Part shown: positions 21,883-34,100 of the stretch, one piece after another
How the letters are laid out: each line of letters starts with the position of its first letter
How positions within the stretch are numbered: the first letter of the stretch is position 1
Assembly (NCBI GenBank): GCA_949316235.1
Contig: OX438742.1
Coordinates: forward strand, 31,688,853-31,752,852
From: Oegoconia quadripuncta
Taxonomy: Eukaryota > Arthropoda > Insecta > Lepidoptera > Autostichidae
Length of the DNA: 64,000 nucleotides
Direction: 5' to 3'
Notes under the pieces: generated by a model
The model's input: the letters and a program-made list of their open reading frames with translations, nothing else
What the model was told of the DNA's origin: nothing
Database searches by the model: none
Made by a program: the position numbers and the translations under genes

Positions 21883-24692
21883 TTTGGGACATCTTACTAT
21901 CGATACTGGTAAGTAACCAAATCGATAATGTTGGTATTAAAAACGATAACAATAAGAGTAATTCGACTGACAACTGTAGTTTGGTACCAATATTCGATCG
22001 TGTTTAAAAATGGTCCTATAGCGTTAAAATTTTAGCCAATATTTTACAATAAAGTATTTAGAGTTCATGATTTTTTGTTTTGACTGAGCTAATGTAATCT
22101 TTGACAGGGCTAGCAAAGCGTGAAACTTTTCCTACATTCCCCGATAACATTTATAAGCTGAACGACCCTGACTAGTAGTTTTCGATTTTGGTATATCGTG
22201 AATTACTAGTAGGATGGTTACGTTTAGAATAAATAAATGAGAATAATCAGACTGATTTTAAAATAGCGCAACTGACCTTCGGCGTATGAGAATTCATACC
22301 ACAACTGCTGATGTGTTTTCTTTTAATCTAACCTCACTATATATTACTATAATCCTTCAGACGCCTGAATACACGACGGAAAAAGATTGAAATTTATTGT
22401 TTATATGCGAACCGGTCGCACTTGACGATGATTGCTAACAAATGTCAGATAAGTGTTGCAACTGATACTGATGGCAATATCGTCGGATTTTTATTAATAA
22501 TCACAATAAATAATTTTTCGATACAGTTATACATTCGATATGTGATAACTTATGTTAATAGCCTTATACTGCGTAAAATGCGACGTTGCAAAAGGCCTGA
22601 AGACAATAAAGGAGACGAGCCTAAAACAATGAACCTGAATAAATAGAGATTAATGAATGTCCTCTATCGTTCTAATAGGAATGAAAATGGTGTATATTTG
22701 AAGAAGATGAATGATCTGTTTCATCTTCTAAAATAAAGAATCACGCATATTGTCAGTTATCTGTCAGAATTGTGAAAGTATTATTTATCAAATTCTCCAT
22801 TGTTAATTCATTTATTAAATTAGAATTATATAATTATTTTAGATTTAGCGGTCTTACAAATTGAAGTATACCTTAGTGACGTGAAATTCAGTGTGCAATT
22901 AAGTTGATTTGCCTATAAGTATATTAATATTTCTTTTATTTTTTATTATACTGCATCATGTCTAGCTAAACAAAGAGTCCATGTAGTCCATTAAGCTTAA
23001 ATATAGTAGGTAAGCAAAAAGCTATGAATAGTACATATTTATAATTTCTTATTAGAATCAAGGAATTGCAATATAAATGCATTACTTAATAAATTGTTAC
23101 TAATAATTTAGTGTCTTCTACATATCTGCCATTCTTTAGGGTGAATCTATTCGACGTTTAACATTTTTCAATAACAGACATCACGACCCCCCCATTCAAA
23201 ACGGTCATCTCACACACACATGTGCAGACTGAGGTTAATTTCGGGCAAGAAAGTTAAAGCGATTGGAATTATTTATTATACCATACCAATTCTTTAAATG
23301 GGTCTCCATGGATAATATTAACCTAATGAGGGACTTCATTATACAATAAGTACAAAAATTAATTGTGAATTCAGAATTTAAAATAAAATTGTAATAATGT
23401 GAATAAGTACAAAATCAATCTTCTACGTGTACTTATGGTTATACAAACTAGTTAATAACTTGAAAATTACAGTACCGATTTTAATGAAGCTTCTACTTTT
23501 AGTAGAGTATCATGCCGTGTATGATTTTTTTTATTACATGTACGGTTATTGTTGGAACTCGATTAAATTTAGGCAATTTCACATTTTCTAAAAACACAGG
23601 TTTATATCATTGCATTTTGTATTCATAACATTATTATAACCACGATTTTAATGAAAATTCCTCAACATTGTAACCAGTAACAGTCTCGCTAAAGAAATGT
23701 CTAAACTATTAGCTTGAAATACGGGCATGGATATAAATTGAGCAGACTTTCAAGCAAGTAGTATGATAGTGTTGGTTCGGTTAATTTATTTTTGTAATTG
23801 TATGGGAGCATAAAAAACCGCCTTCCGCTGCTTACATATTTTTTACTCCGTACTACCGCAGCATAATGTCTGTAACGATTTTTTTACAGATGAATACAGT
23901 TCATAAAATTTACACTAAATCAAACCTTAACCAAAGAAAGAAGAACAATTTCTATACAAACTATCCCTAAGCTGTAATTATTTAAATAATTCAGGATTAC
24001 CCTAAAGAGACCCAATTTAAATGCCGTACTAATCGCCAATTATGATTGTTAAGTTAATTATTCACTTTTAAACAATGGACAATATTCTGCACTTTATGCA
24101 GTTGCTTTTCAATAATTGCACATGTCCAACTGTTGCGTACAGTGTAGCATAGACGACCACGTATTTGAATGGTTCCCATTATAACCCAGACTTGGCTGGA
24201 CTGCACACATTATGCCTATTTAACGTATTATGCGCTGCTAACTCGCATTAAAGAACAATCTACCTCTATCAAAAAGTATTGTTTCAGAGCAGCAGTCATT
24301 AATATCCCTTTTTCATGCACATATATTGACTGGATAATATGGCAAAATATAGTGTCAAGTTTAATCCCGCTTCCCTGCGGGTAAATTAAATATACAGTTT
24401 GTAAAGCATAATAATACCAACGATTATTTCATTTAAGCTCTAAAAAAATGTATTGCTAAATCAATCTTATTATTCCATTCCAAATAGCACCAAATAGAAT
24501 AGTAACAAAATAAAATCAAAGAAGGCACCATTTTAATACAATCGCTTGTAAATTTCAATAAAACAATAAAGTTTGTAACTCATCTTCCACCCAAAGTACC
24601 TACTTAATATTGCTATTGCTTGTAATATTTGCTAATCGTTACTCAATTCTATATAATATTCGCTTTCGTGATATCACATCGACAAACAATAT

Positions 24693-24698
24693 TTTATT
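24693..24698 (-). terminator. Candidate ens polyadenylation signal (proximal)
   Basis: TTTATT on the + strand reads AATAAA on the - strand, about 185 nt past the ens stop. Such hexamers are common in this AT-rich sequence, and more distal sites are possible. Confidence 0.3.
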
Positions 24699-24881
24699 TA
24701 CCGAAACTATGTTTTCAGATTTGCATTCAAAAAGAGTTGTTAGTTATTATTTAATTAGCCGGAACTACATTTTATAATAATGGTAAGCTCATTTCCCTCT
24801 CCTCGCCTCTCTCCCACAACTGCCTAACAGTCAATATATATGCTATGAAAACCTCATTCAAAATTTCATCCCTATTACAAT

Positions 24882-25178
24882 TTAAATAGCATTTTGCAAC
24901 GTCAGAGGATGATTGTGACCGTTGTGCGCTGTGAAATCATCCTCGATTAGTTTTGGTACATTTTCCGACAGCTTTGTTTGACTATGTTCTGCGGACATAC
25001 GTTCGGTTTGTATGAAGTTAGCTGATATATGGCCAACATTTGCTGCTGGTTCCAATGGATGTGGAAAATTACCGTTGTTTGTTTCCACTGCAGTTATGTT
25101 AGCATTCGGTGAATTGTCAACAACCGGTTGCTTGTTCGGGGTTGCCGTCGTCGTCTGGTCGTCAATTTTGTCCACAAT
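24882..25178 (-). CDS. ens: ens exon P: last coding exon
   Basis: The exon is 297 nt, enters in phase 0 and ends at a TAA stop (24882-24884); residues 743-840. It starts IVDKIDDQTTTATPNKQ and continues as a low-complexity tail rich in Asn, Thr and His. The acceptor follows a T-rich tract (TTTTTTTCTAG). No domain is recognised; the call rests on phase, the acceptor and the open frame. Confidence 0.8.
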   Translation of the reverse strand: MVDKIDDQTTTATPNKQPVVDNSPNANITAVETNNGNFPHPLEPAANVGHISANFIQTERMSAEHSQTKLSENVPKLIEDDFTAHNGHNHPLTLQNAI

Positions 25179-28100
25179 CTAGAAAAAAATATAAATGATT
25201 TAAGGAGCATAGTTCAAAGCGCAGTTATCATTGTGAATACGGGGAATCCTAGGGTAGTACTAGTGTGATTTACACACACACACACAACATGTTAAGACAA
25301 AATAAACAAATCAATTAAAGTTTAAAATCAAGATCATAATCATTCGCTTTGCTACGATAAAATTGAAACTATGCATACGGTAAACACAATATAGATTTAT
25401 TTTATTATGTCAACAAGGATAATATTATTTAATTGCATTATCATGGCTATTGTGATTGTCTTTTAAACATAACACATTTCCAAAGATTTACGTTCTGTAC
25501 GGTTAAATGGCTTACTTATTAAAATAATATGTGAGCATCCTTTTACAGGCTGTACGTCCTGGAGCACCATATAACAGGCCAGAGAAATTAATAAAATGTT
25601 GTCTTTCAAAGATCTCACGTATCTACTTTTTAATGGACTACGGGTTACCGCTTGATCCCAATCCCACCTGAAGTTCCCACTCAACCGGAAACCCCGACTT
25701 ATTTGAGGGACCGGCTATCTTATCCCAAACAACCGGAACACAACAATGCTATCCACATTGCTACTTGACAGCAGATTTAGAAAAGATGGTCTTGGCTACC
25801 ACCAACCAAAATATGACAGAACCAACCTGATAATTAGGGTGAAAGTCTTTAGACTTTTAGGTTGTGTATCTTTAGATACACAACCATAGAAATGAAATGG
25901 TGGTATATGCAATATAATTTCGAACTATAAATACAAATGCGCAACTCTGTCTGTTGTTTGTCCGGATTCCATGCCTAAATTGCTGAACTGAACACATTGA
26001 ACATTGGCTGAGATGTAGCCTGGGACTCGGAGAAGGACTTAGGCTACTTCTCATTTTTTTTTCAAATAATTCCATGCGGGTGAAGCCGCGTACGCATAGC
26101 TAAGTTATTAACAGTCGCATAGGCAAAAATAAGGAACTCTATAATTTTCTGCGTGTGTTTTCATACTTCATTCTCCTTGTGTCGCCAAGAGTATACCATT
26201 TTAGACATTAATAAATCGCATTAATAAGAAATACATTATACTCTAAAAGGTTGTCCGTAGGGCTTAAGACCTGCCCACACTATGAATGAGGGTTAATTAA
26301 TTTTGTTTACGGGATTATAATATTAGTGCGATTTATCTACTTTCTTGGTTTATAATATTTGTTAACGGTGCACCCCATGTCACGAGTGCATTTCTGTATA
26401 ATTTCATAAAGTGAACCGTGGACGTTGTTTCAATCTTTAAATTCTTAATGTTTGGAACACCCAAACACAATTGTTTGGGATACCTCTGACCACTACATTT
26501 GGGATAAATGTCATGACGTTGTGTATGTATGCTTTACATTTACTAATTCCGGTGCGCGGCTCAATCATGTAAGAATTAATTGTAGTTTAGAGATAAAAAG
26601 TAATGCATGACAACGTTTTCTGTATCAAATTTCATCAAAATCCGTTCAGTCGGTTAACATTCTGACAGACCACTATATTTAAAAACGTTTATTTAGTCGT
26701 CTTGACATATTATACAGGGTTACTTGAAATTCGACGTTCTACCAGGACAAGCAAGCCCAAGGCTCCATATAGCCAAAATTCAATAATTTTCGAGATATTA
26801 GGAATTTAAAATTTTTTACTAAAACACCCAAAAAACACTGCTGATCCAATGACATTGAATTGGATTTGAATACATAGCTATTACTTTGCCACAGCTTTTT
26901 TCATAACGAAATGTTGGAACATAATAATCAATTTAAAATTAACCAATAACAATGACTTATTTTTAGGAAAAAAAATTAACGTAGGTTTGAAATGTGTCAT
27001 GTGTTATTTCAAGAAGTCACTATGCTTCCTAACATTAATATCTTTTTGGAAAACTAAGAAAACAAGGAAGTTATTTTAGCAATTCGCACATTTGACGTCA
27101 GTGATTTTATGCGATTTTTTCAAACATAATAGACAGTGCTTTTATTTATTTTGAATTATTTATTATGTTAATCTGTGGCAAAGTATTAGTTACGAATTTA
27201 AATTAAATTCGATGCCATTGGATAAGCTGCTTTGTTATTTAAGAAAAACGTGTATATATTTTAATATGTTTCTTTTTGTAATTATATATTATTTTTATAT
27301 CATCACGCATAACGCGCAGAGGTAGTTGTATCAAAACAAAATTTACTCTTCACTACCGGATTATCACAATGACGTGGCATTATAGAGATCATTGACTTAA
27401 GCCAGTATTACAGAATGTTGCACAAGCGTAGATAGCGCTTGAGCATAGTTAGAGATGGTGCTATACAAGTTACATAGAGCTATCCCTTTCCCACTGTCTT
27501 CAAGCAGAGATCTCTGCTTGAGTAACATTCAGTAATACGGGCCTAAGTTATGTAATTATTATATTTATAACGCACACGTCATTAACATTGTCTTAATAAC
27601 AAAATAGTTTTAAAGATTAGCTTTATCTTCTACTTTACAAAAAGGTTACTTACATTACTTTTATCAGACATTCCTAGTAGATCAGCTGTGACGTTACCAT
27701 TATTTGATGTAGGGTTTGTTTCATTTGATGCCGCATTGTTCGATGGTGGGACGTCTAGAGGAGCTTTCGTTTCTTCAGGCTGCAATTATTAGATTTTTGT
27801 GAGGAATTCGTACGTTGTTTTTATTTTTATTAATCGTATAAACTAGGTACGAACAATTTCATGTCACGGTAGGGAGTGATATTCTATAGCTTTGTTTAAA
27901 ATATATACCCTGTTTAGTGGATATTTTATTTATAATTTCCAAGTTTTTGGTGACATTGTGTGATAGAACGTTATAATATCGTTTGATCAGTTTTGACATT
28001 AAACGATAAGAAAAGTATGTGTAAGTATATTACATGAAATCTCAATTGTTTCTCTCAATTCGTTCCGAATCCCTCTAATTGATTAATAATTTAGTATTAA

Positions 28101-31100
28101 TTATCTACCTGACCAAATCCCAATAAATCTCCAGTAGCGACTGCATTTCCATTATCAAGCTGCACTGTAGCCGGTTGCGAAGCAGAAGGATTAAGAGGCG
28201 CGGCAGGGGCGCCTTGCTGAGTTTGGTTTTGTGGCCCTTTGTTTTCTTGCTGCTTTTTATCCTCCTCCGCCTATAATAATACAAATTAGTGTTGCAAAAG
28301 TACTATGTACCGTGTAGTTTCAAGACGTAAAAAGAATCGGACCAGGCCGTTTTTTCCCGCGGGTGTTGCAAAAGCGGGATTTTATATCAAAAACTAGTAA
28401 AAAAAACTTTAATCATTAATACTTTTGAAACTAACTTATTTAAAACACCCAAACGCTTTGTTGGGGATATTTCTGACCAATTTTGTGATGCGGATCATGA
28501 CGTTATGTATGTAAAATATTATGTACGTAACCCAGCCCCAGTTTAAACAATTAAAATTTATTTCGATCACGATCGATCAAATTTATTTGGTTTAACCAAA
28601 TGTCGTGTATTGTTCAGATGAATGAAATACACATGTACATAATATATTTTATTAACAAGAATCCAGATCCTGTGCTTATTATTTTAGAAAAGCGTATTCA
28701 GAATCGTCTCCACTTGAAACTAATTTGGGAGGCAGGGTTCCATATTATCATTGTAGACATGGTTCTTGCAGGGCGAATATTATGTTTATGGTTTGGTTAG
28801 GTTAGTCATAAAAGATTACATTGTAAACTTTTAGGACGGGTCACTTTTAATCAAGGCAGTAAAAATGATTTAAAGTTCCAAAATGATAATCTTCGGTAAT
28901 TTAAAGAAATATAACTATCATAAAATATTATCATAATTATAAGCACTAATTTGTCATTAGTTTTTTTTTGTCGTTTTGACGTGGACCCAACTTCTAATTT
29001 TGATGTTGACTGTTTCTAAAGGAACAAACCGACCAAGTGCGAGTAATTTTTAATAGACCAATCGATCAAACAAAGTGATCCTATAAGGCCTCTGGTTATA
29101 CCTGTGGAGGTGTGGAATTCCTAAAAAAATTCATTTGTTTAAGACATTTGTTGATAGAAAATGCTACCACACAATTATACGAACCTTCCTAATCCGAGTT
29201 CTGGCCATGATGGCCTCGACCCGTTGTTTGCGCGCAAGTCGCTCTTTCTCCTCGCGCTCGGCCTCCTCCTTACGCAATCGCTCGGCCTCTTCGGCCGCTT
29301 TCCGCTTCTCGTCCTCTTCTTTGAGACGAGCCTGTCTTTCGGCGTCCTCGCGGATTTTGCGGTCAGCTTCCTCACGTTCGAGCTGCTGTTGCGCCTGAAA
29401 AAGTAATTTTACAATTGTGAATGTCATGATATACGAGGGCTGATTATGAAGTATATTTAACAGTTTCCGTGGCTCATTGTAAACAATATAAAGTTTACTC
29501 TCGGGTTTGATTCTGAGCAGGTTATATGTTTAGTACTCGGCTTGGTACCACCAAATTTATAAATGCTTGCCTAGCCACCCACCACTCTCTTATCTGTGGC
29601 AGCAGCAATGTTAATGGAATGGATTACACGCTATAAGTTACAAACGCTATTAGTCACATTTAAAATTATGCTTTATTGTTGACTATGCAACTGTAAATAA
29701 ATTTGAAATTATATTGTACTAGCTAATTGTCCGCGACTTCGCCCGCATGGTATCACTTGGAAAAAATTAAATGTAACCTATGTCCCTTTCCAGATCCCAG
29801 GCTCCTATCAACCAATGTTCAATATGATCATTTCAATAATGTAGGCATGAAATCCGAACAAACAAGACGGACTTGCGCATTTATAATATTAGTTCGAAAT
29901 TATATTGCATATACCACCATTTCATTTCTATGGTGGTGTATCCTTAGACTTACGCCCTAAATATGAGGCCCTAAAAATCCGGGAAACGCCCTAGATATCA
30001 GGTAAGTATTTACATTTTGGTTGGTATTAGCCTTTGGGCCTTGAGAAGATGGTACTTGTATCATCTTATCTAAATCTGCCGCCAGTAGCAATGTTGATTG
30101 GATTGTTGTGTTCCGAGTGTTTGGGGTAAGATAACCGGTCCACCAAATAAGCAGTGGTTTCCGGTTTTGCGGGCATCCACCTTCGACCTCTACATCACTT
30201 AACATCTGGTTTGATTGAGGTCAATGCTTACTCATTTTGCTTAATAGAAAAGTCCCCGAAAATTTTGAAAACGCTAAAAACTCATTTATTTTTAATTTTC
30301 AATGTAGCTTCTTCTAACTCAACAGAGTCCGGTGCTTTTCCAGGGCAATTACTCCTATGGTGGAGGTAAGGATGGGGTCGGGTTGAAACACGTCAGTTTG
30401 AATCGCTCAGGGAAGTATGTTTATGAAGATGAGGGCAAGTAGGATTGGCTTGATTCTAATCTCACACTATGCTACTGAGAGATTGCCGATTGACACATAC
30501 CAAACTGACATATCTAGTGACATGACTACTAACAATCGTAGCCGTACCAGTAAATTCTTGTTATTGATGATAAGTAGCTTTTGTGATTTGAAACATGTGT
30601 TATTGGTCTAAATTCAAATCACCTAAATTAATGCTATGGTAACTTTAGCACTATCAGTACTTGAATAATAATTTCATTGTCAGTCAATTATTACATTCTT
30701 ATAAAATTAGTTTTCAAAACGGGTACAAATTCTATTGGCCAAATATTTAATACAAGTCAATGAAAAAAAAAACATTTATTTATTTATTAAATTATTGATA
30801 AATGCAATATTATTATCGATTAAAATAAGATGCATCAAATCAAACAAAAGAAATCAAAATAATATGTCAATAAAATTACCCATAGAAACCAAGTATGCCA
30901 ATATTAATGTTATGAAGTGATCGCTTTTTTTTGTTTTAAAATTTGTTAATGGGTTAGCAGCACCTTTCCAAAAACAGTGCCCTTAAGGTTTTAATTTTTC
31001 GGCATCCAGTTAAAAAGTTTTATAGTCTGATTCCCGTGGGCAGTGCTCTACAACTGTCAGTAGTGGTATGATTATTTTTCTGAAGGTTCATATTTCTGAT

Positions 31101-34100
31101 ACCCTTTCGTTTTTTCATTTCAAGATATTTCGTTTTATCATCACGTCGAGGACAGAGAAACAGAATTATGACTTCCTAAAATGTTCTCTAAGTGGTCCCA
31201 TGGAGTGACACGTTCTCTTGTACGTATAACTCGCTTCTGTATGACAAGCGCTCGTTTCATGTTATATTTATAACAGTTTACGCAAAAACAAAATATTCTG
31301 TATCTTAGTCTAGATTCTACCAGAATATAATAGATTATTTTCATTTGGTCAGTACTTTGCCTCGCATGTCACCTCTTAAACTATAAAAAATGTATCATAC
31401 AGAACTTATGTTACTCTTAAGTACACCTAGTTCTTCTTTGTAATTTAGCCGTGCATCTATATAGGACCTGAAGTATCTAGGTGTAAAAATAGATAGTAGA
31501 TTAATCCAGCCTATACCTTTTACCTGTATGTCAGCCACGCTGATTCTATCGTTCAATTTATGCACAATAAGGCATTGCATCTGTAGTATCCGAACTATCT
31601 TTTACTAATTACAAGTTAAAATTGTTAAAAGAGCAATATGTTTAAAATTATTATTATGTTATAAACTGAAAATTGGAATATGTATTACACTTGTGTAATA
31701 TTATTTACGATATTACAAAACGTTATCTAGTATTCCTGAATATCCTGTGTGACATACGACCATCGACCAGACAAAGACAGGCGAGAGGCACCAGTCAACA
31801 CATCAGGTTAATAGAAAAGATGTAAGGGCCCCGCCCAAAACTTTGAATAAATTGCGCAGTAACCGCGTTTGCAAAAAAACTTATAGAAAAGCTCATCACA
31901 ATCCGTGTACTATAAGATGGTGTGGCAAACCTAGTCAGACGTGAAGTTCCAAAAAAAAGGGCTTCATATACCATAGATAAGTGTAGTAATTTAAAGGGAT
32001 GAATAAATATCTTTGCACATACACACAGCAACATCTAGTTCCATACTAAGCAACTAGGCTTGTATAGTGTTTGTTGTATGTTTAACTTGTATTTAAATAA
32101 ATACATATTATAAATGAAAAACACACATGCCCCATATTCATCATACAAAACTATGCCCCTAGCGGCATTGGAACTCCCGACCTTTCAGTATAACAGTCAG
32201 TTTCTAACCACTACACCAAATAAATAACCACTACACCATACAATTTATTATTCTTGATAAAACCAACAATCAGCCTAAACTTAAAAAGCAAAAAAAAAGT
32301 TTAAACTAAAGGGCGAAGGCGTAATCTTAAAATAATAAATTAAATCTTTATACGTATAGAAGAGATCATCTTATGCGGGTATATGCCGTAAGACAAGTAG
32401 TTGTCGTTGATGTACCCTAGTCCTCTCAGCCTGTTACGTTCTGATTGGCTCAGCCTTTTTTGATAGCTCAGATTGGGACCTTGGTACCCCGCCTGCTTCA
32501 TACGTTGATAGAATTCGGTACAGTAAATCAGACAATTTTATTGGGATGTGCGGTTGATGCACACGATATAAAACTAACAACGCTTTACGAATTGAAAATT
32601 AATAGATTTCGGTTATTTATAAATGGATTTTTGGCATAAATTATATCAACAAAAGGTGAAAAAAAAACACAAAATGTGTAATCAGCAAACTCTCAGCGGC
32701 TCGACTATAAAGCCATTGGGCTACTCTAGCCAGAAGGATGTATATCTCAAGACTTGCAATCCGAGTTTTGCTCAGACTTGTGAGAAATGTTGTATACTGT
32801 ACAGTAATTAAATAAATTAAAAAATACGACAACACTGATTTCGCAACAAGCTCCATTTATCATTATATAATGTGCTGTCATTTGCATTGTAAAGAAAAGT
32901 ATCGTCGCCTAGCTAATGCTGTCGAAAGTGGGTTTGTTAGTTTGTCCTTGCTTAACATCGTCACGGAGTATCAGAATGACTTAATTGTTTTACAGGAAAG
33001 GTGAAGGGTCGTAGAATAAAGGCTACTTTCCATTCGTAAAATAAACACCCACGTGTTCGGAACCGCAGGAAATTGCCAGTCGGTTTATATTTGATGTAAA
33101 CAAGCAATCCGCCCAGTGGCATTGTTTTTATTAGTTATGTTCTCAGGTACGATTCAGGTAAGGCTTCTTCTTCTTAGCGAGTCGATGGCAAAAACATCAG
33201 GTGGGGCTTGTCATGGATCATCTAGCAAATTTAACATTGATAGGGTCGGTCGTATGGGAGGTATTAAGTTTATTCTGATGTGCTAAAGTAGTGTCACATC
33301 ATCACAGCAACTGCCTCCAAGTGCAGAAGATAAGAACCTTACCACGGCGGGATTCAGCAGCGGACATAAACTTCGCATCAATAATATCATGGTTTATGTT
33401 AGTGACAAATACGCTTTTCACCGTCTTTTTGGCTTAAGTTATAAAACTTTTTAATTACCTTCAATTATATATGACTCTTAGGGGTTGTATGGTGACTAAG
33501 AATCAGGAGTTAACATCGTAATAGGTTAGTGACGGGCAGCAGCGGTCTTTATTTCCTCAAAATCTGCGGTCGACAAACCGCTAGCGTGGCGATTAAGGCA
33601 TATCCTTTCGTGGGAAGCACTAGCGTGCCCCGGGAGACCCATTGAGTTATATGCTACTGTGAAATTATATAGGAATACTGCATTGAAATACAAATGCATT
33701 GAACTTATGCATATACCAAATATATATTTTATATAGTTTCAGTAAAAACCTGTATAAACATTCAATAAGAGATATTTTGCATGCTACATTGAAAACAAAC
33801 GGGTTGATTGACTTTACAAGGCGGGAGGTCGAATATTCGATTCCCTAGCGGTTTAAATAGTCTGCTGGGTCGTAGAGCATTTTTAAATAGTGCTGGCTAG
33901 CAACCATCGTCTTATCTATGTAAAAAAATGTACCGCCGAATAGCAATGTTATAGCATTATTGGGTTCCGATTGTTTGTGCCGTTGAAAGAAAACTAGTTG
34001 AAGGCGCCGGCTGAACGATTTAAACCTTCTGCTTTGTCTTTACTTAAAATCAGTTGGGCATGAGGTCAAGCGCGAGCTCGTTGGGTATAAAAAACAATTC

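Larger units (their letters stand above)
18121..24881. other. AT-rich intergenic stretch, nearly free of repeats
   Basis: In ~6.8 kb I see no gene in either strand and only one repeat fragment (21826-21882), unlike the rest of the window. It lies directly downstream of the ens stop, so it may be a long ens 3' UTR or conserved non-coding DNA. Short open frames here lack family features. Confidence 0.5.

Noticed and set aside
25274..25290. ACACACACACAC run
   Set aside because: Very short dinucleotide run; ordinary in insect introns.
29135..29406. Leu/Ser/Arg-rich + strand frames over ens exon M
   Set aside because: Antisense shadows of the charged MAP7 helix.
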